Assembly (NCBI GenBank): GCA_964441765.1
Contig: CAYTVI010000021.1
Span: forward strand, 1 to 27,929
DNA: 27,929 bases
From: Sulfurospirillum sp964441765
GTDB taxonomy: Bacteria; Campylobacterota; Campylobacteria; Campylobacterales; Sulfurospirillaceae
Direction: 5' to 3'
The notes beneath the pieces are model-generated. The model was not told the origin of the DNA, did no database searches, and was given only the letters and a program-made list of their open reading frames with translations. Shown piece after piece: positions 17,843 to 25,238 of the stretch. A program made the position numbers and the translations under genes. Numbering within the stretch: position 1 is the stretch's first letter; each line of letters opens with the position of its first letter.

Positions 17843-17868
17843 ATACTCTTATAACAGATGGAGTTCTG

Positions 17869-19989
17869 ATGAACCTTAAAGCCAAACTCTTTATTTTTAT
17901 GATGGGTTTATTTTTTCTTTGTGCCTCTTCTATCTGGGTTTACTCAGGTATTTTGGCAGAACAGATCAATGAAGAGTGGGCGATACGTTTTGTAAAAAAG
18001 CAGATTTTATTTGATAAAAATCGAACACTTCTACCCATCGTGCGCGAAGTGGCTTTGGTCAAAGAGATGGCACAAGAGCCCACACTTTTGGCGATGGCAG
18101 AGCACGATGAGGTTTTACATGTAAGAGAAAAAGGACTTGAAACCCTAGAACAGTATCGTTTAAAGTTTCAAGATAAAAGCTATTTTGCTGCATTTGTTGG
18201 GTCGGGAAATTACTATTTTAATGACCATCTCAACCAGTATAAAGGCAAAGAGCGTCAATACACACTTTCACAAAAAAATCCAAACGATGAATGGTTTTTT
18301 TACACGATAGCCAAAGATGAACCTTACCAAATCAATGTTGATACCGACACTCAAATGGGTACAACAAAGGTATGGATTAATTTTCTTCTTAAAAAAGAAG
18401 CTAAAGTCTTAGGTGTGGTTGGTACGGGATTTGATTTTGAACAATTTTTAAAAGATTCTGTGGGTGTTGAACAAGAAGGGGTACGCAACTTTTTTATCAA
18501 CCGCAATCTCTCCATCCAGCTCGCGCGTGATACACGCTTGATTGATTATGCGAGTATGAGCAAAATCGATGGCAAACGTAAGACCATCGACCAATTTATC
18601 ACCAATCCTAACGACATCGATGCGATTCAAGCCGCCATGCAAGAGTTGTATGTGTTTGATGAGCAGATACGAACGTTGTGGGTAAACTTTGAGGGTAAAA
18701 AAAGGCTTTTGGGGCTTTCTTATCTTAAAGAGATTGGATGGTTCAATATGACATTCATCGACTCTAAAGAGCTTTTACTGATTAATAAATTTTCCATCAT
18801 TCCTATCTTAAGCGTGCTCTTTTTTATCTCATTGTTGGCAGTGGGGTTAACGCTTAATGGATTGGTTTTAACCCCACTTAATGAGCTTAAAAAACGTATG
18901 AAACAGCTCAAAGAAGGAGACTATGAGGTTGAAATGCCTTTGGTACAAGGGCATGATGAAATCGCTTCCTTATCGCGTCAGTTTAAAGAGATGGTGGATT
19001 ATGTGCGTGCGAACAACAAGGCTTTGGAAGAAAAGGTACAAGAACGTACTCTTGGGCTCATGCAAAGTGAAAAAAAGCTCAACATCATCCTAGACAGTGT
19101 CGAAGCCTACATCTATATCAAAGATGCACGGTACCGTTATGTTTACGCCAATAAAAAGACCTGTGATTTGTTTGGCGTGCGTTTAGAAGAGGTGATAGGC
19201 AAAGAAGACAGTGCTTTTTTTGATGAAGCAACATCTAAGATGTTGCGCTCTGTAGATGTACAGGTGATTCAGTATGGTAAAAAGATGACTCGAGAAGAGG
19301 TCAACACAGATATAAGCGGCGAAGTGACGACGGCGTATCTTTCTACCAAAATACCTTTGCAAGACGAAGAGGGGACGATTTACGCGCTGTGTGGGATTTC
19401 GACCGATATTACAGAGCGTAAGAAAACGGAAGAGCTGATTAAGTCTTTGGCATTTCACGATTCCCTTACAGGGCTTCCAAATCGTCGGATGCTTGATGAG
19501 CGATTACGCTTTTTTATGACCCAAAGCAAACGCACAGGACAATGTGGGGCTTTAATGGTCATTGATTTGGACAATTTTAAACCTCTTAACGATACCTTTG
19601 GACACAAAGCAGGCGATGAGTTGCTTGTCGATGCTGCAAAACGTCTTTTAGCGTGTGTGCGAGAAAGCGATACGGTAGCGCGTTTTGGTGGCGATGAGTT
19701 CGTGGTGGTTTTAAGTGTGTTAAGCAGTGATGAGAACAGAGCTAAAGAGCACGCGATGGTGAGTGCTTCTGCGATTTTGCATGAGCTTTCAAAACCATAC
19801 CGCATCGATGTCGAGGTTGATGGTACATACACCACCATAGAGCACCATTGTACGGCAAGTATTGGGTTGCAACTTTTTTGTCCAAGACGTTTATCGGCGG
19901 ATAAACTCTTTTTGGATGCCGACAAAGCGATGTATACCGCTAAACAAAAAGGGCGCAACCGTGTTGAATTTTTTGAGGAGAATGAATGA
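17869..19989 (+). CDS. Membrane diguanylate cyclase (Cache-HAMP-PAS-GGDEF)
   Basis: This 706-residue inner-membrane enzyme makes c-di-GMP from two GTP. TM1 (about 6-28) and TM2 (about 309-334) bracket a 280-residue periplasmic region. The spacing and the DEWFFYTI and VWINF segments in that region resemble a double Cache sensor for small ligands. A HAMP domain (about 330-383), coiled coil, PAS domain (about 400-518) and GGDEF domain (about 525-700) follow. GGDEF at 607-611 is intact and the inhibitory site RESD (598-601) is present, so product feedback is expected. The ATG at 17869 has GGAG 5 nt upstream. It diverges from the phytochrome operon and overlaps the ArsC-like gene by ATGA. A near copy of the palindrome lies at 18114-18125. 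Confidence 0.93.
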   Translation: MNLKAKLFIFMMGLFFLCASSIWVYSGILAEQINEEWAIRFVKKQILFDKNRTLLPIVREVALVKEMAQEPTLLAMAEHDEVLHVREKGLETLEQYRLKFQDKSYFAAFVGSGNYYFNDHLNQYKGKERQYTLSQKNPNDEWFFYTIAKDEPYQINVDTDTQMGTTKVWINFLLKKEAKVLGVVGTGFDFEQFLKDSVGVEQEGVRNFFINRNLSIQLARDTRLIDYASMSKIDGKRKTIDQFITNPNDIDAIQAAMQELYVFDEQIRTLWVNFEGKKRLLGLSYLKEIGWFNMTFIDSKELLLINKFSIIPILSVLFFISLLAVGLTLNGLVLTPLNELKKRMKQLKEGDYEVEMPLVQGHDEIASLSRQFKEMVDYVRANNKALEEKVQERTLGLMQSEKKLNIILDSVEAYIYIKDARYRYVYANKKTCDLFGVRLEEVIGKEDSAFFDEATSKMLRSVDVQVIQYGKKMTREEVNTDISGEVTTAYLSTKIPLQDEEGTIYALCGISTDITERKKTEELIKSLAFHDSLTGLPNRRMLDERLRFFMTQSKRTGQCGALMVIDLDNFKPLNDTFGHKAGDELLVDAAKRLLACVRESDTVARFGGDEFVVVLSVLSSDENRAKEHAMVSASAILHELSKPYRIDVEVDGTYTTIEHHCTASIGLQLFCPRRLSADKLFLDADKAMYTAKQKGRNRVEFFEENE

Positions 19990-20327
19990 TAAATGTGTAT
20001 GGAATTACGACGTGTGGCAGTGTGAAAAAAGCCCTCTCTTTTTTAAAAGCGAAAGGTTTGGTGTATACGTTTTATGATTTAAAAACAGTACATGTAAAAC
20101 CAGAACAGCTTGATATGTGGCTTACGAAACAGCCTTTGAGTGTGGTGTTTAACACCAAAGGAACAAAATTTAAGACATTAGGACTTTCTAAAGAGCTCAG
20201 TGATGAAGCCAAAAAAGAGTGGCTTTTAAAAGAGCAGTTGTTGTTTAAGCGCCCCATTATTGAATGTGCTAATGGAGCGCTTGTGGTCGGTTTTGATGAA
20301 AGTGTGTATGAAAAGGCGTTTGCTTAG
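19986..20327 (+). CDS. ArsC/YffB-family thioredoxin-fold protein
   Basis: This 113-residue protein belongs to the arsenate reductase ArsC/Spx/YffB family. It has GITTCGSVKKALSFL at the N-terminus with C11 as the likely redox or glutathione-reactive cysteine, and KRPIIE plus VVGFDES near the end. Length and motif order fit the YffB subgroup, whose role is poorly known, better than true arsenate reductases or Spx, and no arsenic genes are nearby. It starts inside the cyclase stop (ATGA) and so is probably co-translated with it. Its stop overlaps the stop of the convergent exporter gene by 4 nt. A TACATGTAAA near copy of the palindrome is at 20089-20098. Confidence 0.8.
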   Translation: MINVYGITTCGSVKKALSFLKAKGLVYTFYDLKTVHVKPEQLDMWLTKQPLSVVFNTKGTKFKTLGLSKELSDEAKKEWLLKEQLLFKRPIIECANGALVVGFDESVYEKAFA

Positions 20328-20947
20328 GCGCGTTTTGCTGTTGAAACAAAAAAAGCGGCAAGCAGTAGAAAAGCTCCTGTGATACGATTTTGAATACGAA
20401 TCGCACGAATAGATTTGACCATAAACTTGAGCTTTGATGCCAGTGAACTATACCCCGTCATCACGATGATATCAACGACAATCAATGTTGCACAGATGAT
20501 AACAAACTGACTTAAAAGCTCTTTAGTTGGGTCTAAAAACTGAGGAATAAACGCGACTAAAAAGACCGTTGCTTTAATGTTGGTGCAGTTAATCAGGGTT
20601 GCTTGAATGAAGGCTTTTGAAGCGCTAAAGGCTTTAATCTGCTCTGCCTCATCTGGTAACACGGGTTTTTCCATAAACTTCATTACCCCTAAAAAGATAA
20701 GGTATGCCACGCCAATCCATTTGATGATGTTAAAGAGCATAAGAGAGCTCATAATCAAAGAGCCAAGCCCAACAACAACGATAAACGTTTGGATAAAAAG
20801 TCCCATCTGAAGTCCAAAAATAGCCGCATACGAGCGTTTAAGACCGTACTTAAGACCATAATTCATAGAAACCACCGCTCCAGCTCCTGGGGAGATGCTA
20901 ATGACAATCGAAGCAACGAGCATGGTGAGCCAAATATCAAAATTCAT
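20324..20947 (-). CDS. LysE/RhtB-family exporter
   Basis: This 207-residue inner-membrane protein of the LysE/RhtB superfamily exports amino acids or similar small metabolites. The family mark is SPGAGAVVSMNYGLKYGLKRS-like sequence near residue 19, followed by five or six hydrophobic helices. The substrate cannot be assigned. The ATG at 20947 has AAGGA upstream; immediately before that lies a perfect TTTACATGTAAA at 20960-20971. Its stop overlaps the convergent ArsC-like gene by 4 nt, leaving no room for a terminator between them. Confidence 0.85.
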   Translation of the reverse strand: MNFDIWLTMLVASIVISISPGAGAVVSMNYGLKYGLKRSYAAIFGLQMGLFIQTFIVVVGLGSLIMSSLMLFNIIKWIGVAYLIFLGVMKFMEKPVLPDEAEQIKAFSASKAFIQATLINCTNIKATVFLVAFIPQFLDPTKELLSQFVIICATLIVVDIIVMTGYSSLASKLKFMVKSIRAIRIQNRITGAFLLLAAFFVSTAKRA

Positions 20948-20959
20948 ACTACAATCCTT

Positions 20960-20971
20960 TTTACATGTAAA
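20960..20971. repeat. TTTACATGTAAA palindrome, copy 5 (leader)
   Basis: Perfect 12-bp copy in the leader of the RhtB-type exporter, directly upstream of its AAGGA ribosome site. The placement is the same as for copy 2. Confidence 0.85.
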
Positions 20972-21002
20972 AGCAAATTGTAGTCAAAAAAAGCTTAGAA
21001 GG

Positions 21003-21031
21003 AAGGCTCTTTATGTTTTGTAAAGAGCCTT
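21003..21031 (-). terminator. Hairpin terminator of the cytochrome c gene
   Basis: An 11-bp perfect stem, AAGGCTCTTTA (21003-21013) with TAAAGAGCCTT (21021-21031), encloses a 7-nt loop, 12 bp beyond the cytochrome stop. On the minus strand a T-run follows about 15 nt later rather than directly, so it may stabilise the mRNA end as much as terminate. Confidence 0.6.
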
Positions 21032-21043
21032 TAAAGGGAGTAA

Positions 21044-21337
21044 TTATTTAAAAGAAGCGATGGTTGCTGCTACGGCTTTGAGGTCATCTTCACTTAAGCC
21101 TGAAGCGATAGGTTTCATCACATTTTTCATCGCTCCACCTTCGCCGTTTTTATAGCCATTCATGGAAGCAATCGTTTTTTGTGCATCCCATCCTGCGATG
21201 ATTTGAGACTTGTTTAGCGCTGCTTTTACTGCTTTTTCACCATGACAGGAGAAACATTTTGCTTTGTAGATTTCTGCGCCATCAGCGGCTAAAAGAGCAC
21301 TGGCTAAGAGGGTGAGACTAAGAAGAATTTTTTTCAT
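21044..21337 (-). CDS. Small periplasmic monoheme cytochrome c (c553-like)
   Basis: This 97-residue precursor has a signal peptide (1-17 or 18, MKKILLSLTLLASALLA). A single heme site CFSCH (C28, C31, H32) follows, and a C-terminal M74 in MKPIASGLSEDDL is the probable sixth ligand. It should carry single electrons in the periplasm between respiratory complexes. Its length and the GLSEDD-to-C-terminal helix are typical of class I c553-like cytochromes of this phylum. The ATG has AAGGA upstream. It is a single-gene transcript, divergent from the NosL/ABC cassette; that may be a functional link or coincidence. Confidence 0.92.
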   Translation of the reverse strand: MKKILLSLTLLASALLAADGAEIYKAKCFSCHGEKAVKAALNKSQIIAGWDAQKTIASMNGYKNGEGGAMKNVMKPIASGLSEDDLKAVAATIASFK

Positions 21338-21455
21338 AACGAATCCTTTTTGTGGAGATTAGGTAAAGAGGATTTTAGCTTAAGATGAAACTCACTTGCA
21401 TTGATGCAGGTCAAGAGGGTAAAATAGCTGTTTATATCAGGATTTGGACAAAACG

Positions 21456-21773
21456 ATGCACAAAGTAAGGCTTTTAATGGTGATGTGGGGAGTGGGTATG
21501 GGTCTTTTAGTAGGCGAGTACCTTTTTTATAACCATTTTTACAGCATGAGCGACTCTGAAAAAGCCCAAAAAAAACACTTTAGTGCTCTCGTAGGACTGC
21601 CCGATAGCGCACTTGTGAGTGAAGCGCATTATGTAAGGCACCGCTCTTTAAGCACACCTTTTGCTTTTTTTAATGAATCTCCCTCATTGCTGGAGTATTT
21701 TCCCTCAACCTTTGTCTATCACTATGCTCCACGTGCTACCATGATACCCTCAAGGATAGAATATGCGCACTAG
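21456..21773 (+). CDS. Small membrane-anchored protein of unknown function
   Basis: This 105-residue protein is one I do not recognise. It has one N-terminal membrane helix (about 5-25, glycine- and leucine-rich) followed by about 75 residues likely to face the periplasm. That part contains several histidines (HFS, HYVRH, YHYAP and a terminal AH) that could bind metal, but no cysteines. The ATG at 21456 has GGA 7 nt upstream; a TTG at 21444 in the same frame lies too close to AGGA to be preferred. It overlaps the ABC permease gene by 11 nt and is the first gene of the NosL/ABC cassette, which suggests an accessory part of that transporter. Confidence 0.7.
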   Translation: MHKVRLLMVMWGVGMGLLVGEYLFYNHFYSMSDSEKAQKKHFSALVGLPDSALVSEAHYVRHRSLSTPFAFFNESPSLLEYFPSTFVYHYAPRATMIPSRIEYAH

Positions 21774-23105
21774 GTTTAATCTTTTACTCTTAGAATTTGC
21801 TCTTAGTGCACTTTGGCGACGCAAAATTCAAAGCATGGGTACATTAGTTGTTTTTAGTGCCTTGGTTTTTTTACTCTCATCGGTGTTGTTTATCAGCAAT
21901 GGGATTAAAAAAGAGTTAGATGCCTCGTTGCACAGCTTACCTCAGATAACCTTGCAACGCATTCGTGCGGGAAAACAAAGCGATATTGATGTGCGTTTAG
22001 CAGAAGATATTTTAGCGATTGAAGGGGTAAAAAGTGCCATTCCTAGGGTGTGGGGATACTACTACTTTAAACCCGCAGGGGTGAATTTTACGGTGATGGG
22101 GGTGGAAGCCTTTAGTGAGCAATACACACAAGAGCTTCAAAATGTGGTCGATAATCNNNNNNNNNNNNNNNNNNNNNNNNNNNNNNNNNNNNNNNNNNNN
22201 NNNNNNNNNNNNNNNNNNNNNNNNNNNNNNNNNNNNNNNNNNNNNNNNNNNNNNNNGTGGAAGCCTTTAGTGAGCAATACACACAAGAGCTTCAAAATGT
22301 GGTCGATAATCTGGACGTAAAAGCGCTCGAAAAAAGCGATGGAATGGTTGTAGGGGCAGGTGTTAAAGAGATTTTGTCTGAGAATTATTACACGGATTTT
22401 TTCAATTTTGTCACCGCAACGGGTGAGTGGAAGAGGCAACATATCGCAGGGGTTTTTGAAAGTTCAGTACGTCTTTTGAGTAATGATATGATTTTACTGC
22501 CTCAAAAAAGTGCGTATGAGATTTTTGGTATGGATAAAAACAAAGCCACTGACATCGTCGTTAGCGTTTCCAACCCCAAAGAAGTTGCGACAATAGCTCA
22601 AAAAATCACCCAACGTTACCCTGATGTAAGAGCCGTTACGACCGAGGATTTAAGGGTGAGTTATCAAAATATTTTTGATTATAAGAGCGGATTTTTCTTG
22701 AGTCTTTTTGTGGTCAGTGTCTTTACCTTTTTTATGATACTGTTTGAACGAACAAGTGGTTTAAGTTCTGAGGAAAAACGAGAGGTGGGTATTTTAAAAG
22801 CGTTGGGATGGGGAATGGATGAGATTATCGCTCAGAAGTTTTATGAGGGTTTGGTGATCTGTTTGAGTGCGTTTATCATAGGACTTGTGCTCTCTTTGGG
22901 GTACGTTTATGGGTTACAAGCACCCTTATTGCGTGAAATTTTTATGGGTTATTCAACGCTTAAGCCTCCTTTTGCGCTCTCTTTTAGTGTGGACATAGGC
23001 TCAATTGTTCTTCTTTTCTTTTTAAGCGTGCCTATTTATCTCGCGGCGATTATTATTCCTGCATGGAAAGCGGCAAACCTTGATGCGGATGAGGTGATGC
23101 GATGA
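21763..23105 (+). CDS. FtsX/MacB-type ABC transporter permease, interrupted by a false assembly gap
   Basis: This is the permease of a LolCDE/MacB-type ABC system. As written it breaks: the frame before the gap and the frame after it differ. The 55 bases before the N-run are identical to the 55 after it, and both start on a codon boundary. Removing the N-run and one copy gives one continuous 395-residue protein, normal for the family. In that model TM1 is about 25-47, followed by a periplasmic domain of about 200 residues. TM2 is about 258-277, then the ATPase-coupling segment EKREVGILKALGW (about 286-298), TM3 about 313-335 and TM4 about 360-382. The ATG at 21763 has AAGGA 6 nt upstream. The stop overlaps the ATPase start by 4 nt. 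Substrate unknown. Confidence 0.88.
22102..22156 (+). repeat. 55-bp contig-end duplicate, left copy
   Basis: Identical base for base to 22257-22311. It begins GTGGAAGCC and ends GATAATC, directly abutting the N-run. Interpreted as one genomic segment present at the ends of two contigs. Confidence 0.95.
22157..22256. other. Assembly gap of exactly 100 N
   Basis: Exactly 100 N, a standard placeholder length for an unsized gap. The flanking 55-bp identity shows that the contigs actually overlap, so the true gap length is probably minus 55. Confidence 0.97.
22257..22311 (+). repeat. 55-bp contig-end duplicate, right copy
   Basis: Identical to 22102-22156. The permease reading frame continues intact from here to 23105. 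Confidence 0.95.
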
Positions 23106-23770
23106 TAAAACTTCAAGACGTCTTTAAAAGCTTTGAACAAGCCGATACCACTTTTGATGCTTTGAGTGAGATAGATTTACATGTAAAAAAAGGTGAGTGC
23201 GTTGTCTTAAAAGGAGCGAGTGGGAGTGGTAAGAGTACGCTACTCTCTTTAATCGCAGGGCTTCAAAAGCCAACGTCTGGGTATATTGAAGTGGACGGTA
23301 AGGCCATCGCAAAGTTACCCGAAGCGCACAGTGCGCAATTTCGTAGAGAGACGATAGGGTTTATTTTTCAAAAGTACCATTTGATTCCAAGCCTTAGTGT
23401 CGAAGAGAATATCTTAGCGCCTCTTATTCCGTTTAATCTTCCTTTGCACGAAGCCAAAGAGAAGGTGCAAAACGTGATGGAACAGTTTTCTATTTCGCAT
23501 AAAGCGCATTTACATGTAAAGCTTCTCTCAGGTGGAGAGCAACAACGAACCGCCATAGCAAGAGCGTTGGTGTGCTCACCTAAGATTCTTTTAGCCGATG
23601 AGCCAACGGCTAATTTAGATGCGTCACTTTCGCTTTCTTTGATGGGGTATTTTGAGATGCTTAAAAACAAAGGGGTGAGCATCGTCATTGCGACGCATGA
23701 TGCGCTGGTGGTGGAACAGTCTTTTGTGGATAGGGTGGTTGAGCTTAAAAATGGATGCGTCATCTCATGA
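23102..23770 (+). CDS. LolD/MacB-type ABC transporter ATPase
   Basis: This 222-residue nucleotide-binding subunit powers the FtsX-like permease encoded just upstream. All motifs are intact: Walker A GASGSGKS (38-45), Q-loop Q90, signature LSGGE (142-146), Walker B ILLADEP (162-168) and H-loop H199. It belongs to the LolD/MacB/FtsE branch by length and by the EAHSAQFRRETIGFIFQ segment. It starts within the permease stop (ATGA) and its own TGA overlaps the next ATG, so the genes are translationally coupled. Unusually, it carries two perfect TTTACATGTAAA copies. Confidence 0.95.
   Translation: MIKLQDVFKSFEQADTTFDALSEIDLHVKKGECVVLKGASGSGKSTLLSLIAGLQKPTSGYIEVDGKAIAKLPEAHSAQFRRETIGFIFQKYHLIPSLSVEENILAPLIPFNLPLHEAKEKVQNVMEQFSISHKAHLHVKLLSGGEQQRTAIARALVCSPKILLADEPTANLDASLSLSLMGYFEMLKNKGVSIVIATHDALVVEQSFVDRVVELKNGCVIS
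23176..23187. repeat. TTTACATGTAAA palindrome, copy 6
   Basis: Perfect 12-bp copy inside the ABC ATPase gene, read as LHVK just before Walker A. Confidence 0.85.
23509..23520. repeat. TTTACATGTAAA palindrome, copy 7
   Basis: Perfect 12-bp copy inside the ABC ATPase gene, read as LHVK just before the signature motif and 333 bp from copy 6. Confidence 0.85.
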
Positions 23771-24729
23771 CTTTAACGCCTGAAATCATTGCGCTTTTAA
23801 CGCTTGACATACTTTTTGTGCTCTTAGGCACTGTGGCGTTTGCTGTCTCTTTGGGAATGGTGTGGCGTTGGGATGCATGTGCAACAACTGCCTTGCAGTA
23901 TACGTTGGAAAAACGCTCTTATCTCATCAGCGTGATTATCAAGTATCTATTCATCATCAAGTTACCGCTCTTTTTATTTTTCATCTACACGCTCGATAAA
24001 CTCTCCGACATCATTACAGGAGCGATGTGCGCGACAGGTGTGGTTAATGCGGTGGATTTTGGATTTTATCTTACCACTTTAAAACTCATCAACCTTTATG
24101 GTTTTGGCTTTTGGCTTTTGGTGCATCATGCCGATATGAAACATATCCAGATGCCGTATACGAGAATGAAATTGTGGCTTTTTATCCTTTTGTTTATCCC
24201 TTTAATCGCTGAAATCTCACTTGAAATACTTTTCTTCTCCTCTTTAAATATCAGCAAAATCGTCAGCTGTTGTGGAACCCTCTTTTCAGCGGCGAGTAGC
24301 TCTTATACGTCGTTATTGTTTAAAGTAGATGCGCTAGTATGGGTGGGCTTTTTTTATTTTTTTGCAGGGCTTATGGTGGTTGCGTATAGGCTTAAAAATA
24401 CGTTTTTGATGATTTTTGCCAATAGCTTCTTTCTTATCTTTGCCATTATTTCGCTCATTGTTTTTTTTAGCACCTATGTGTATGAACTTCCCACGCATCG
24501 CTGTCCGTTTTGTTTATTGCAAAAAGAGTATTACGGGGTGGGATATCTTTTATACACCACGCTTTTTATAGGAACATTTTCAGGTATGGGGGGTGCTTTA
24601 TTGCAGGTGATAAGCCATGAAGAACAAGGGGTATGGTTTAAGCGTTCACTCTTTTTTAATGGGCTTTATGTGGGTGTTGTCTCTTTATATCCTCTAATCT
24701 ATTATCTAAAAAATGGAGTATGGTTGTGA
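23767..24729 (+). CDS. Eight-helix integral membrane protein with paired cysteines, function unknown
   Basis: This 320-residue protein has about eight hydrophobic segments; I do not recognise a named family. It has cysteine pairs in SCCGTLFS (about 167-174) and in HRCPFCLLQKEYY (about 245-257). The latter is a CxxC-type site at a membrane edge, reminiscent of DsbB/VKOR-like thiol chemistry or of metal binding, but the overall fold is not clearly either. The ATG at 23767 is preferred because it overlaps the ATPase stop as ATGA, like its neighbours; an in-frame ATG at 23755 is possible. It lies between the ABC ATPase and the NosL-like gene and probably works with them. Confidence 0.75.
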   Translation: MTLTPEIIALLTLDILFVLLGTVAFAVSLGMVWRWDACATTALQYTLEKRSYLISVIIKYLFIIKLPLFLFFIYTLDKLSDIITGAMCATGVVNAVDFGFYLTTLKLINLYGFGFWLLVHHADMKHIQMPYTRMKLWLFILLFIPLIAEISLEILFFSSLNISKIVSCCGTLFSAASSSYTSLLFKVDALVWVGFFYFFAGLMVVAYRLKNTFLMIFANSFFLIFAIISLIVFFSTYVYELPTHRCPFCLLQKEYYGVGYLLYTTLFIGTFSGMGGALLQVISHEEQGVWFKRSLFFNGLYVGVVSLYPLIYYLKNGVWL

Positions 24730-25238
24730 AACAAAAAATCTGGGTAGTCGTGTTAGTCCTTTTCCCGCTTTTGGCATTGGGTGGATTATTTTATGGATTA
24801 CATGTAAAGCATCAGCATCCCTCTGACATTATCAACCGCCAAAAAACACCTTTGGACTTTGAAGATAATCAGGTACAATGTCCACAGTGTCATATGTATT
24901 TGGTGGGGAAAAAACACACCGCACAAGTGATTGATACGAAGGGGAAAACACTCTTTTTTGATGATATCGGGTGTGTCATTTTGTGGCTAAGGGATCAAAA
25001 AATTGAACCTAAGCAGATGGTCATTTGGGCGTTTAGCCTTGATACACATCGTTATATTGATGCGTTTAAAGCACACTATTCGCTTACAGAGGCAACACCG
25101 ATGGAGTATGGGTTTGGTGTGTATGAAAATGCGAAAGAGGGAAGCATCGGTTTTGATGAAATGCGTCTTAAGATGCTTCGTGGTGAAAATATGAGTGACC
25201 CAAAAGTACGTCAAAAATTATTAGGGAGAGAACCATGA
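24726..25238 (+). CDS. NosL-like membrane-anchored protein
   Basis: This 170-residue protein has one N-terminal membrane anchor (about 5-24) and no lipobox cysteine. The periplasmic part has CPQCHMYL (C52, C55, M57) and FDDIGC (C83), matching the CxxCxM and FDDIGC signatures of NosL. NosL is a copper(I)-binding protein that helps mature nitrous oxide reductase; relatives occur without nos genes. No nos genes are in the window, so a copper-handling role in another pathway is more likely here (inference). GTG at 24726 is chosen as start because GGAG lies 7 nt upstream and GTGA overlaps the previous stop; ATG at 24720 is too close to the same site. An 11 of 12 palindrome copy is at 24797-24808. 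Confidence 0.82.
   Translation: MKQKIWVVVLVLFPLLALGGLFYGLHVKHQHPSDIINRQKTPLDFEDNQVQCPQCHMYLVGKKHTAQVIDTKGKTLFFDDIGCVILWLRDQKIEPKQMVIWAFSLDTHRYIDAFKAHYSLTEATPMEYGFGVYENAKEGSIGFDEMRLKMLRGENMSDPKVRQKLLGREP

Noticed and set aside
19455..19958. Minus-strand open frame of 167 codons within the diguanylate cyclase gene
   Set aside because: Antisense of the intact GGDEF domain; no recognisable protein features and no start signals.
22137..22442. Minus-strand open frame crossing the N-run
   Set aside because: About a third of it is undetermined bases, and it is the antisense of the permease gene.
21763..23105. Permease as a genuine pseudogene or as two separate genes
   Set aside because: The break coincides exactly with the N-run and a 55-bp duplicate; collapsing them restores one normal-length protein.
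23368..23763. Minus-strand open frame of 131 codons within the ABC ATPase gene
   Set aside because: Antisense shadow of a fully conserved ATPase; the product is Ser/Cys-rich and shows no family features.
24726..25238. Part of a nitrous oxide reductase (nos) cluster
   Set aside because: No nosZ, nosD, nosF or nosY homologues are in the window; the ABC genes are of the FtsX/LolD type instead.
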